From the NCBI RefSeq assembly GCF_000003605.2, contig NW_003144377.1, forward strand, positions 1 through 22,982: a stretch of DNA of 22,982 nt, given 5' to 3'. Within the stretch, counting starts at the first letter, position 1. Every line of letters begins with the position of its first letter. The notes under the pieces are model-generated. The model was not told the DNA's origin. It ran no database searches and saw only the letters and a list, made by a program, of their open reading frames with translations. Origin of the DNA: Saccoglossus kowalevskii (lineage: Eukaryota; Hemichordata; Enteropneusta; Harrimaniidae). The position numbers and the translations under genes were made by a program. Of the stretch, positions 1-10,615 are shown in pieces.

Positions 1-245
1 GAATGCTTAATTTATGATCCACTGAACATAACACAAACACACATACTAGTACAAAATGTGATGAATTGGACCTATCATTGCCATATATCACACATTATAT
101 CAACACAGCAAAAATAAGACCGCTTTGAAAAGACTCTCTTTTCGGGTCTTTACTTTGAAAATGGTACAAGTGAAGCAGTAAAACGAGAAAATGGAAGACC
201 AAAGAATCCCATTGAGAAGTGATTATGACGGAGAGGGGATAGAAC
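1..245. other. Left flank, non-repeated sequence without a gene
   Basis: AT-rich sequence with no relation to the 77-bp unit and no open reading frame of note. The only internal structure I see is a hairpin at 129-151 and a short direct repeat, ctttgaaaa, at 123-131 and 153-161, which brackets the hairpin. The boundary with the array is fuzzy: identity with the unit starts at the a of acagag at 246, and the preceding ten bases match only sporadically. Confidence 0.8.
129..151. other. Hairpin in left flank
   Basis: The arms aaagactc (129-136) and gggtcttt (144-151) pair over 8 bp with one G-T wobble around a 7-base loop, tcttttc. The ctttgaaaa direct repeat lies just outside on both sides. 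It does not fit the histone 3' stem-loop (6-bp stem, 4-base loop). Its function is unknown and chance is possible in AT-rich sequence. Confidence 0.35.
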
Positions 246-399
246 ACAGAGCCTTTGCATGACCAAGATTAAAGGGCGGTGGTATATGTGTGAACTTGTA
301 TGTGCTCAGAGGCGGCGACACGACAGAGCCTATGCGTAACCAAGATTAAAGGGCGGTGGTATATGTGTGAACTTATATGTGCTCAAAGACGGCGACACG
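246..399. repeat. Two decayed units at the left array edge
   Basis: The first unit (246-322) has three private changes seen nowhere else I looked: cctttgcatg for cctatg, aacttgtatg for aacttatatg, and ctcagagg for ctcaaagg. The second (323-399) has gcgtaacc for gcgtgacc, a change that recurs only at about 17895. Edge units are expected to escape homogenisation by unequal exchange, and this is what the left edge shows. Confidence 0.8.
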
Positions 400-476
400 A
401 CAGAGCCTATGCGTGACCAAGATTAAAGGGCGGTGGTATATGTGTGAACTTATATGTGCTCAAAGACGGCGACACG
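400..476. repeat. Reference (consensus) 77-bp unit
   Basis: This copy carries the commonest base at every position I checked. It has five CpGs at 412, 431, 467, 470 and 475, a GC-box-like gggcgg (428-433), an ATTAAA hexamer (422-427) and a TGACC half-site (414-418). Base composition is A23 C14 G23 T17, so the + strand is purine-rich and has positive GC skew that is repeated across the whole array. CpG observed/expected is about 1.2. These motifs are short and are present simply because they are part of the unit. No function follows from them alone. Confidence 0.9.
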
Positions 477-917
477 ACAGAGCCTATGCGTGACCAAGAT
501 TAAAGGGCGGTGGTATATGTGTGAACTTATATGTGCTCAAAGGCAGCGACACGACAGAGCCTATGCGTGACCAAGATTAAAGGGCGGTGGTATATGTGTG
601 AACTTATATGTGCTCAAAGACGGCGACACGACAGAGCCTATGCGTGACCAAGATTAAAGGGCGGTGGTATATGTGTGAACTTATATGTGCTCAAAGACGG
701 CGACACGACAGAGCCTATGCGTGACCAAGATTAAAGGGCGGTGGTATATGTGTGAACTTATATGTGCTCAAAGACGGCGACACGACAGAGCCTATGCGTG
801 ACCAAGATTAAAGGGTGGTGGTATATGTGTGAACTTATATGTGCTCAAAGACGGCGACACGACAGAGCCTATGCGTGACCAAGATTAAAGGGCGGTGGTA
901 TATGTGTGAACTTATAT

Positions 918-964
918 GTGCACAAAGACGGCAACACAACAGAGCCTATGCGTGACCAAGATAA
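918..964. repeat. E haplotype unit (first of at least 13)
   Basis: Linked changes in one unit are gtgcac (ApaLI site) for gtgctc, acacaacag for acacgacag, and gataaaa for gattaaa, often followed by aatttatatg. Further examples start at 1303, 1611, 1996, 2997, 5465, 6158, 6543, 9392, 11164, 12013, 17168 and 18477. The variants stay linked, so this is one lineage spread by block copying. Confidence 0.85.
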
Positions 965-1490
965 AAGGGCGGTGGTATATGTGTGAATTTATATGTGCTC
1001 AAAGACGTGGACACGACAGAGCCTATGCGTGACCAAGATTAAAGGGCGGTGGTATATGTGTGAACTTATATGTGCTCAAAGGCAGCGACACGACAGAGCC
1101 TATGCGTGACCAAGATTAAAGGGCGGTGGTATATGTGTGAACTTATATGTGCTCAAAGACGGCGACACGACAGAGCCTATGCGTGACCAAGATTAAAGGG
1201 CGGTGGTATATGTGTGAACTTATATGTGCTCAAAGACGGCGACACGACAGAGCCTATGCGTGACCAAGATTAAAGGGCGGTGGTATATGTGTGAACTTAT
1301 ATGTGCACAAAGACGGCAACACAACAGAGCCTATGCGTGACCAAGATAAAAGGGCAGTGGTATATGTGTGAATTTATATGTGCTCAAAGACGGCGACACG
1401 ACAGAGCCTATGCGTGACCAAGATTAAAGGGCAGTGGTATATGTGTGAACTTATATGTGCTCAAAGACGGCGACACGACAGAGCCTATGC

Positions 1491-2580
1491 GTGACCTAGA
1501 TTAAAGGGCGGTAGTATATGTGTGAATTTATATGTGCTCAAAGACGGCGACACGACAGAGCCTATGCGTGACCAAGATTAAAGGGCGGTGGTATATGTGT
1601 GAACTTATATGTGCACAAAGACGGCGACACAACAGAGCCTATGCGTGACCAAGATAAAAGGGCGGTGGTATATGTGTGAATTTATATGTGCTCAAAGACG
1701 GCGACACGACAGAGCCTATGCGTGACCAAGATTAAAGGGCGGTGGTATATGTGTGAACTTATATGTGCTCAAAGACAGCGACACGACAGAGCCTATGCGT
1801 GACCAAGATTAAAGGGTGGTGGTATATGTGTGAACTTATATGTGCTCAAAGACGGCGACACGACAGAGCCTATGCGTGACCAAGATTAAAGGCTGGTGGT
1901 ATATGTGTGAATTTATATGTGCTCAAAGACGGCGACACGACAGAGCCTATGCATGACCAAGATTAAAGGGCGGTGGTATATGTGTGAACTTATATGTGCA
2001 CAAAGACGGCGACACAACAGAACCTATGCGTGACCAAGATAAAAGGGCAGTGGTATATGTGTGAACTTATATGTGCTCAAAAACGGCGACACAACAGAGC
2101 CTATGCGTGACCAAGATTAAAGGGTGGTGGTATATGTGTGAACTTATATGTGCTCAAAGACGGCGACACGACAGAGCATATGCGTGACCACGATTAAAGG
2201 GCGGTGGTATATGTGTGAACTTATATGTGCTCAAAGACGGCGACACGACAGAGCCTATGTGTGACCAAGATTGAAGGGCGGTGGTATATGTGTGAACTTA
2301 TATGTGCCTAAAGACGTGGACACGACAGAGCCTATGCGTGACCAAGATTAAAGGGCGGTGGTATATGTGTGAACTTATATGTGCTCAAAGACGGCGACAC
2401 GACAGAGCCTATGCGTGACCACGATTAAAGGGCGGTGGTATATGTGTGAACTTATATGTGCTCAAATGCGGCGACACGACAGAGCCTATGCGTGACCAAG
2501 ATTAAAGGGCGGTGGTATATGTGTGAACTTATATGTGCTCAAAGACGTGGACACGACAGAGCCTATGCGTGACCAAGATT
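1491..2580. repeat. Block A, copy 1 (matches 6038-7127 and 16943-17550)
   Basis: Marked by an ordered string of rare variants: gtgacctaga (1491), an E unit (1611), aaaggctgg (about 1889), an E unit (1996), catatg with ccacgatt (about 2180), attgaaggg (2271) and gtgcctaaag (about 2305). The same order and spacing occur at 6038-7127, 4547 bp away (59 units plus the 4-bp insertion between them). Confidence 0.85.
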
Positions 2581-3424
2581 AAAGAGCGGTGGTATATCTG
2601 TGAACTTATATGTGCTCAAAGACGGCGACACGACAGAGCCTATGCGTGACCAAGATTAAAGGGCGGTGGTATATGTGTGAACTTATATGTGCTCAAAGAC
2701 GGCGACACGACAGAGACTATGCGTGACCAAGATTAAAGGGCGGTGGTATATGTGTGAACTTATATGTGCTCAAAGACGGCGACACGACAGAGCCTATGCG
2801 TGACCAAGACTAAAGGGCGGTGGTATATGTGTGAACTTATATGTGCTCAAAGACGGCGACACGACAGAGCCTATGCGTGACCAAGATTAAAGGGCGGTGG
2901 TATATGTGTGAACTTATATGTGCTCAAAGACGGCGACACGACAGAGCCTATGCGTGACCAAGATTAAAGGGCGGTGGTATATGTGTGAACTTATATGTGC
3001 ACAAAGACGGCAACACAACAGAGCCTATGCGTGACCAAGATAAAAGGGCAGTGGTATATGTGTGAATTTATATGTGCTCAAAGACGGCGACACGACAGAG
3101 CCTATGCGTGACCAAGATTAAAGGGCGGTGGTATATGTGTGAACTTATATGTGCTCAAAGACGGCGACACGACAGAGCATATGCGTGACCACGATTAAAG
3201 GGCGGTGGTATATGTGTGAATTTATATGTGCTCAAAGACGGCGACACGACAGAGCCTATGCGTGACCAAGATTAAAGGGCGGTGGTATATGTGTGAACTT
3301 ATATGTGCTCAAAGACGGCGACACGACAGAGCATATGCGTGACCACGATTAAAGGGCGGTGGTATATGTGTGAACTTATATGTGCTCAAATGCGGCGACA
3401 CGACAGAGCCTATGCGTGACCAAG
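2581..3424. repeat. Block B, copy 1 (matches 17984-18904)
   Basis: Landmarks in order are aaagagcgg with tatatctg (2581), cagagactatg (2711), gaccaagac (2802), an E unit (2997), a catatg/ccacgatt unit followed by aatttatatg (about 3178), a second catatg/ccacgatt unit (about 3332) and an m unit (3387). All recur in this order at 17984-18904. Confidence 0.85.
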
Positions 3425-3698
3425 ATTAAAGGGCGGTGGTATATGTGTGAACTTATATGTGCTCAAAGACGTGGACACGACAGAGCCTATGCGTGACCAA
3501 GATTAAAGGGCGGTGGTATATGTGTGAACTTATTTATATGTGCTCAAAGGCAGCGACACGACAAAGCCTATGCGTGACCAAGATTAAAGGGCGGTGGTAT
3601 ACGTGTGAACTTATATGTGCTCAAAGACGGCGACACGACAGAGCCTATGCGTGACCACGATTAAAGGGCGGTGGTATATGTGTGAACTTATATGTGCT
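3387..3698. repeat. 4-unit (308-bp) cassette m-t-s-a, instance 1
   Basis: Starts at an m unit and returns to an m unit four units later, in the order m (aaatgcggcg), t (agacgtggac), s (aggcagcgac), a with ccacgatt. This instance is 312 bp because of the TTAT duplication inside it. Confidence 0.85.
3530..3537. other. 4-bp TTAT tandem duplication inside a unit
   Basis: The unit reads aacttatttatatg instead of aacttatatg, a duplication of ttat. It is the only multi-base length change in the array and is absent from the homologous unit of block C copy 2. It lengthens one unit to 81 bp and is the reason a 65-codon open frame appears at 3457-3654. Confidence 0.9.
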
Positions 3699-4160
3699 CA
3701 AATGCGGCGACACGTCAGAGCCTATGCGTGACCAAGATTAAAGGGCGGTGGTATATGTGTGAACTTATATGTGCTCAAAGACGTGGACACGACAGAGCCT
3801 ATGCGTGACCAAGATTAAAGGGCGGTGGTATATGTGTGAACTTATATGTGCTCAAAAACGGCGACACGACAGAGCCTATGCGTGACCAAGATTAAAGGGC
3901 GGTGGTATATGTGTGAACTTATATGTGCTCAAAGACGGCGACACGACAGAGCCTATGCGTGACCAAGATTAAAGGGCGGTGGTATATGTGTGAACTTATA
4001 TGTGCTCAAAGACGGCGACACGACAGAGCCTATGTGTGACCAAGATTAAAGGGCGTTGGTATATGTGTGAACTTATATGTGCTCAAAGACGTGGACACGA
4101 CAGAGCATATGCGTGACCACGATTAAAGGGCGGTGGTATATGTGTGAACTTATATGTGCT

Positions 4161-4468
4161 CAAATGCGGCGACACGACAGAGCCTATGCGTGACCAAGAT
4201 TAAAGGGCGGTGGTATATGAGTGAACTTATATGTGCTCAAAGACGTGGACACGACAGAGCCTATGCGTGACCAAGATTAAAGGGCGGTGGTATATGTGTG
4301 AACTTATATGTGCTCAAAGGCAGCGACACGACAGAGCCTATGCGTGACCAAGATTAAAGGGCGGTGGTATATGTGTGAACTTATATGTGCTCAAAGACGG
4401 CGACACGACAGAGCCTATGCGTGACCACGATTAAAGGGCGGTGGTATATGTGTGAACTTATATGTGCT
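4161..4468. repeat. 4-unit cassette m-t-s-a, instance 2
   Basis: Exactly 308 bp from m unit to m unit with the same internal order. Has a private tatatgagtg at about 4215. Confidence 0.85.
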
Positions 4469-5084
4469 CAAATGCGGCGACATGACAGAGCCTATGCGTG
4501 ACCAAGATTAAAGGGCGGTGGTATATGTGTGAACTTATATGTGCTCAAAGACGGCAACACGACAGAGCCTATGCGTGACCAAGATTAAAGGGCGGTGGTA
4601 TATGTGTGAACTTATATGTGCTCAAAGACGGCGACACGACAGAGCCTATGCGTGACCAAGATTAAAGGGCGGTGGTATATGTGTGAACTTATATGTGCTC
4701 AAAGACGGCGACACGACAGAGCCTATGCGTGACCTAGATTAAAGGGCGGTAGTATATGTGTGAATTTATATGTGCTCAAAGACGGCGACACGACAGAGCC
4801 TATGCGTGACCAAGATTAAAGGGCGGTGGTATATGTGTGAACTTATATGTGCTCAAAGACGGCGACACGACAGAGCCTATGCGTGACCAAGATTAAAGGG
4901 CGGTGGTATATGTGTGAACTTATATGTGCTCAAAGACGGCGACACGACAGAGCCTATGCGTGACCAAGATTAAAGGGCGGTGGTATATGTGTGAACTTAT
5001 ATGTGCTCAAAGACGGCGACACGACAGAGCATATGCGTGACCACGATTAAAGGGCGGTGGTATATGTGTGAACTTATATGTGCT

Positions 5085-5392
5085 CAAATGCGGCGACACG
5101 ACAGAGCCTATGCGTGAACAAGATTAAAGGGCGGTGGTATATGTGTGAACTTATATGTGCTCAAAGACGTGGACACAACAGAGCCTATGCGTGACCAAGA
5201 TTAAAGGGCGGTGGTATATGTGTGAACTTATATGTGCTCAAAGGCAGCGACACGACAGAGCCTATGCGTGACCAAGATTAAAGGGCGGTGGTATATGTGT
5301 GAACTTATATGTGCTCAAAGACGGCGACACGACAGAGCCTATGCGTGACCACGATTAAAGGGCGGTGGTATATGTGTGAACTTATATGTGCT
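5085..5392. repeat. 4-unit cassette m-t-s-a, instance 3
   Basis: Exactly 308 bp between m units, with the same order. Forms the left part of block D copy 1. Confidence 0.85.
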
Positions 5393-5755
5393 CAAATGCG
5401 GCGACACGACAGAGCCTATGCGTGACCAAGATTAAAGGGCGGTGGTATATGTGTGAACTTATATGTGCACAAAGACGGCGACACAACAGAACCTATGCGT
5501 GACCAAGATAAAAGGGCAGTGGTATATGTGTGAACTTATATGTGCTCAAAGACGTGGACACGACAGAGCCTATGCGTGACCAAGATTAAAGGGCGGTGGT
5601 ATATGTGTGAACTTATATGTGCTCAAAAACGGCGACACAACAGAGCCTATGCGTGACCAAGATTAAAGGGTGGTGGTATATGTGTGAACTTATATGTGCT
5701 CAAAGACGGCGACACGACAGAGCATATGCGTGACCACGATTAAAGGGCGGTGGTA
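5085..5755. repeat. Block D, copy 1 (matches 9012-9682)
   Basis: Unit order is m, t, s, a with ccacgatt, m, E with cagaacc and gggcag, t, k with acacaacag, then a with catatg/ccacgatt. The same nine-unit order is found at 9012-9682, 3927 bp away, which is exactly 51 units. Private changes here include gcgtgaacaag (about 5114) and ggacacaacag (about 5171). Confidence 0.85.
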
Positions 5756-6037
5756 TATGTGTGAACTTATATGTGCTCAAATGCGGCGACATGACAGAGC
5801 CTATGCGTGACCAAGATTAAAGGGCGGTGGTATATGTGTGAACTTATATGTGCTCAAAGACGGCGACACGACAGAGCCTATGCGTGACCAAGATTAAAGG
5901 GCGGTGGTATATGTGTGAACTTATATGTGCTCAAAGACGGCGACACGACAGAGCCTATGCGTGACCAAGATTAAAGGGCGGTGGTATATGTGTGAACTTA
6001 TATGTGCTCAAAGACGGCGACACGACAGAGCCTATGC

Positions 6038-7127
6038 GTGACCTAGATTAAAGGGCGGTAGTATATGTGTGAATTTATATGTGCTCAAAGACGGCGACAC
6101 GACAGAGCCTATGCGTGACCAAGATTAAAGGGCGGTGGTATATGTGTGAACTTATATGTGCACAAAGACGGCGACACAACAGAGCCTATGCGTGACCAAG
6201 ATAAAAGGGCGGTGGTATATGTGTGAATTTATATGTGCTCAAAGACGGCGACACGACAGATCCTATGCGTGACCAAGATTAAAGGGCGGTGGTATATGTG
6301 TGAACTTATATGTGCTCAAAGACGGCGACACGACAGAGCCTATGCGTGACCAAGATTAAAGGGTGGTGGTATATGTGTGAACTTATATGTGCTCAAAGAC
6401 GGCGACACGACAGAGCCTATGCGTGACCAAGATTAAAGGCTGGTGGTATATGTGTGAATTTATATGTGCTCAAAGACGGCGACACGACAGAGCCTATGCA
6501 TGACCAAGATTAAAGGGCGGTGGTATATGTGTGAACTTATATGTGCACAAAGACGGCGACACAACAGAACCTATGCGTGACCAAGATAAAAGGGCAGTGG
6601 TATATGTGTGAACTTATATGTGCTCAAAAACGGCGACACAACAGAGCCTATGTGTGACCAAGATTAAAGGGTGGTGGTATATGTGTGAACTTATATGTGC
6701 TCAAAGACGGCGACACGACAGAGCATATGCGTGACCACGATTAATGGGCGGTGGTATATGTGTGAACTTATATGTGCTCAAAGACGGCGACACGACAGAG
6801 CCTATGTGTGACCAAGATTGAAGGGCGGTGGTATATGTGTGAACTTATATGTGCCTAAAGACGTGGACACGACAGAGCCTATGCGTGACCAAGATTAAAG
6901 GGCGGTGGTATATGTGTGAACTTATATGTGCTCAAAGACGGCGACACGACAGAGCCTATGCGTGACCACGATTAAAGGGCGGTGGTATATGTGTGAACTT
7001 ATATGTGCTCAAATGCGGCGACACGACAGAGCCTATGCGTGACCAAGATTAAAGGGCGGTGGTATATGTGTGAACTTATATGTGCTCAAAGACGTGGACA
7101 CGACAGAGCCTATGCGTGACCAAGATT
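6038..7127. repeat. Block A, copy 2
   Basis: Carries the copy 1 landmarks in the same order: acctagatt (6041), E units at 6158 and 6543, attgaaggg (6818) and gtgcctaaag. Copy-specific changes include cagatcctatg near 6258 and attaatggg near 6741. It diverges from copy 1 at about 7127, where copy 1 has aaagagcgg with tatatctg. Confidence 0.85.
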
Positions 7128-7709
7128 AAAGGGCGGTGGTATATGTGTGAACTTATATGTGCTCAAAAACGGCGACACAACAGAGCCTATGCATGACCAA
7201 GATTAAAGAGCGGTGGTATATGTGTGAACTTATATGTGCTCAAAGACGGCGACACGACAGAGCCTATGCGTGACCAAGATTAAACGGCGGTGGTATATGT
7301 GTGAACTTATGTGTGCTCAAAGACGGTGACACGACAGAGCCTATGTGTGACCAAGATTAAAGGGCGGTGGTATATGTGTGAACTTATATGTGCTCAAAGA
7401 CGTGGACACGACAGAGCCTATGCGTGACCAAGATTAAAGGGCGGTGGTATATGTGTGAACTTAAATGTGCTCAAAGACGTGGACACGACAGAGCCTATGC
7501 GTGACCAAGATTAAAGGGCGGTGGTATATGTGTGAACTTATATGTGCTCAAAGACGGCGACACGACAGAGCCTATGCGTGACCAAGATTAAAGGGTGGTG
7601 GTATATGTGTGAACTTATATGTGCTCAAAGACGGCGACACGACAGAGCCTATGTGTGACCAAGATTAAAGGGCGGTGGTATATGTGTGAACTTATATGTG
7701 CTCAAAGGC

Positions 7710-8254
7710 GTCGACACGACAGAGCCTATGCATGACCAAGATTAAAGGGCGGTGGTATATGTGTGAACTTATATGTGCTCAAAGACGGCGACACAACAGA
7801 GCCTATGCGTGACCAAGATTAAAGCGCGGTGGTATATGTGTGAACTTATATGTGCTCAAAGACGGCGACACGACAGAGCCTATGTGTGACCAAGATTAAA
7901 GGGCGGTGGTATATGTGTGAACTTATATGTGCTCAAAGGCGTCGACACGACAGAGCCTATGCATGACCAAGATTAAAGGGCGGTGGTATATGTGTGAACT
8001 TATATGTGCTCAAAGGCGGCGACACGACAGAGCCTATGCATGACCAAGATTAAAGGGCGGTGGTATATGTGTGAACTTATATGTGCTCAAAGACGGCGAC
8101 ACAACAGAGCCTATGCGTGACCAAGATTAAAGCGCGGTGGTATATGTGTGAACTTATATGTGCTCAAAGACGGCGACACGACAGAGCCTATGAGTGACCA
8201 AGATTAAAGGGCGGTGGTATATGTGTGAACTTATATGTGCTCAAAGGCGTCGAC
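7710..8254. repeat. Local u units with SalI site
   Basis: GTCGAC occurs at 7710, 7941 and 8249 in aggcgtcgac, three and four units apart, and nowhere else that I found. Each is followed by tatgcatg, and aaagcgcgg units alternate with them. This is a young, local 3-4-unit expansion of one private variant. Confidence 0.8.
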
Positions 8255-8325
8255 ACGACAGAGCCTATGCATGACCAAGATTAAAGGGCGGTGGTATATG
8301 TGTGAACTTATATGTGCTCAAAGAC

Positions 8326-8990
8326 GGCGACACGACAGAGCCTATGCGTGACCAAGATTAAAGCGCGGTGGTATATGTGTGAACTTATATGTGCTCAAAG
8401 ACGGCGACACGACAGAGCCTATGTGTGACCAAGATTAAAGGGCGGTCGTATATGTGTGAACTTATATGTGCTCAAAGGCGGCGACATGACAGAGACTATG
8501 CATGACCAAGATTAAAGGGCGGTGGTATATGTGTGAACTTATATGTGCTCAAAGGCGGCGACACGACAGAGCCTATGTGTGACCAAGATTAAAGGGCGGT
8601 GGTATATGTGTGAACTTATATGTGCTCAAAGGCGGCGACACGACAGAGCCTATGCATGACCAAGATTAAAGGGCGGTGGTATATGTGTGAACTTATATGT
8701 GCTCAAAGGCGGCGACACGGCAGAGCCTATGCATGACCAAGATTAAAGGGCGGTGGTATATGTGTGAACTTATATGTGCTCAAAAACGGCGACACGACAG
8801 AGCCTATGCGTGACCAAGATTAAAGGGCGGTGGTATATGTGTGAACTTATATGTGCTCAAAGACGGCGACATGACAGAGCCTATGCGTGACCAAGATTAA
8901 AGGGCGGTGGTATATGTGTGAACTTATATGTGCTCAAAGACGGCGACACGACAGAGCCTATGTGTGACCAAGATTAAAGGGCGGTGGTAT
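8326..8990. repeat. Block G, copy 1 (matches 20260-20925)
   Basis: Unit order is aC with aaagcgcgg, aT with ggcggtcg (8441), gA with gacatgac and cagagactatg, gT, gA, gA with cacggcagag, kC, aC, aT. The same order lies 11934 bp to the right (155 units minus 1). A difference is gacatgac at about 8869, absent from the partner. Confidence 0.85.
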
Positions 8991-9011
8991 ATGTGTGAAC
9001 TTATATGTGCT

Positions 9012-9319
9012 CAAATGCGGCGACACGACAGAGCCTATGCGTGACCAAGATTAAAGGGCGGTGGTATATGTGTGAACTTATATGTGCTCAAAGACGTGGA
9101 CACGACAGAGCCTATGCGTGACCAAGATTAAAGGGCGGTGGTATATGTGTGAACTTATATGTGCTCAAAGGCAGCGACACGACAGAGCCTATGCGTGACC
9201 AAGATTAAAGGGCGGTGGTATATGTGTGAACTTATATGTGCTCAAAGACGGCGACACGACAGAGCCTATGCGTGACCACGATTAAAGGGCGGTGGTATAT
9301 GTGTGAACTTATATGTGCT
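9012..9319. repeat. 4-unit cassette m-t-s-a, instance 4
   Basis: Exactly 308 bp between m units. Forms the left part of block D copy 2. A related but altered cassette follows at about 9700-10011, where the leading unit is aT instead of m. Confidence 0.85.
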
Positions 9320-9682
9320 CAAATGCGGCGACACGACAGAGCCTATGCGTGACCAAGATTAAAGGGCGGTGGTATATGTGTGAACTTATATGTGCACAAA
9401 GACGGCGACACAACAGAACCTATGCGTGACCAAGATAAAAGGGCAGTGGTATATGTGTGAACTTATATGTGCTCAAAGACGTGGACACGACAGAGCCTAT
9501 GCGTGACCAAGATTAAAGGGCGGTGGTATATGTGTGAACTTATATGTGCTCAAAAACGGCGACACAACAGAGCCTATGCGTGACCAAGATTAAAGGGTGG
9601 TGGTATATGTGTGAACTTATATGTGCTCAAAGACGGCGACACGACAGAGCATATGCGTGACCACGATTAAAGGGCGGTGGTA
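9012..9682. repeat. Block D, copy 2
   Basis: Exactly 51 units from copy 1 and without its private changes. It runs directly into block E, so the boundary between D and E is defined only by which partner remains collinear: to the right of about 9700 the match to zone 1 stops and the match to zone 5 continues. Confidence 0.8.
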
Positions 9683-10615
9683 TATGTGTGAACTTATATG
9701 TGCTCAAAGACGGCGACACGACAGAGCCTATGTGTGACCAAGATTAAAGGGCGGTGGTATATGTGTGAACTTATATGTGCTCAAAGACGTGGACACGACA
9801 GAGCCTATGCGTGACCAAGATTAAAGGGCGGTGGTATATGTGTGAACTTATATGTGCTCAAAGGCAGCGACACGACAGAGCCTATGCATGACCAAGATTA
9901 AAGGGCGGTGGTATATGTGTGAACTTATATGTGCTCAAAGACGGCGACACGACAGAGCCTATGCGTGACCACGATTAAAGGGCGGTGGTATATGTGTGAA
10001 CTTATATGTGCTCAAATGCGGCGACACGACAGAGCCTATGCGTGACCAAGATTAAAGGGCGGTGGTATATGTGTGAACTTATATGTGCTCAAAGACGTGG
10101 ACACGACAGAGCCTATGCGTGACCAAGATTAAAGGGCGGTGGTATATGTGTGAACTTATATGTGCTCAAAAACGGCGACACAACAGAGCCTATGCATGAC
10201 CAAGATTAAAGAGCGGTGGTATATGTGTGAACTTATATGTGCTCAAAGACGGCGACACGACAGAGCCTATGCGTGACCAATATTAAAGGGCGGTGGTATA
10301 TGTGTGAACTTATGTGTGCTCAAAGACGGCGACACGCCAGAGCCTATGTGTGACCAAGATTAAAGGGCAGTGGTATATGTGTGAACTTATATGTGCTCAA
10401 AGACGTGGACACGACAGAGCCTATGCGTGACCAAGATTAAAAGGCGGTGGTATATGTGTGAACTTATATGTGCTCAAAGACGTGGACACGACAGAGCCTA
10501 TGCGTGACCAAGATTAAAGGGCGGTGGTATATGTGTGAACTTATATGTGCTCAAAGACGGCGACACGACAGAGCCTATGCGTGACCAAGATTAAAGGGTG
10601 GTGGTATATGTGTGA
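9434..10615. repeat. Block E, copy 1 (matches 18904-20085)
   Basis: Shared rare variants are gataaaaggg (9434), kA with aaagagcgg (about 10196), gaccaatatt (10277), aacttatgtgtgctc (10314), cacgccagag (about 10334) and attaaaaggcgg (10441). Each recurs 9470 bp to the right (123 units minus 1). Confidence 0.9.

Larger units (their letters stand above)
3001..4085. repeat. Block C, copy 1 (matches 12017-13095)
   Basis: Shares with 12017-13095 an E unit, two catatg/ccacgatt units, an m-t-s run with the rare acgacaaagcc (3558), a second m unit with the rare cacgtcagag (3711), then t, k and a units and a tatgtgtg unit. Spacing is 9016 bp before the TTAT duplication at 3534 and 9012 bp after it (117 units plus 3), so the duplication arose in this copy only. 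It overlaps block B because different source blocks are nested. Confidence 0.85.
400..7630. repeat. Array zone 1: mixed a/t/s/m/E units
   Basis: About 94 units, mostly of type a with tatgcgtg. Recurring minority types are t (agacgtggac), s (aggcagcgac), m (aaatgcggcg) and E (gtgcac...gataaaa). g units with tatgcatg are essentially missing. The E units at 918, 1303, 1611 and 1996 are 5, 4 and 5 units apart, hinting at an old 4-5-unit period. Block duplications within this zone and with zones 3 and 5 are listed separately. Confidence 0.75.
7631..8995. repeat. Array zone 2: g/u units
   Basis: Here ctcaaaggcg- units with tatgcatg (NsiI ATGCAT) or tatgtgtg replace the zone 1 types, and three units have the private aggcgtcgac. 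aaagcgcgg for aaagggcgg recurs in several units. The zone ends where an m unit reappears at 9012. The part from about 8326 to 8990 is collinear with about 20260-20925, 155 units away. Confidence 0.7.

Noticed and set aside
129-151. Histone 3' stem-loop
   Set aside because: The stem (8 bp) and loop (7 bases) do not fit the 6-bp stem and 4-base loop, and there is no histone gene nearby.
400-476. CENP-B box, telomere-like repeat, or 5S/tRNA/snRNA gene unit
   Set aside because: No TTCG...CGGG core in either orientation, no TTAGGG-like run, and no Pol III A/B boxes in the consensus unit.
3457-3654. 65-codon open frame
   Set aside because: It lies wholly inside the 77-bp units and is open only because the 4-bp duplication shifts the frame past stops. 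There is no independent sign of coding.
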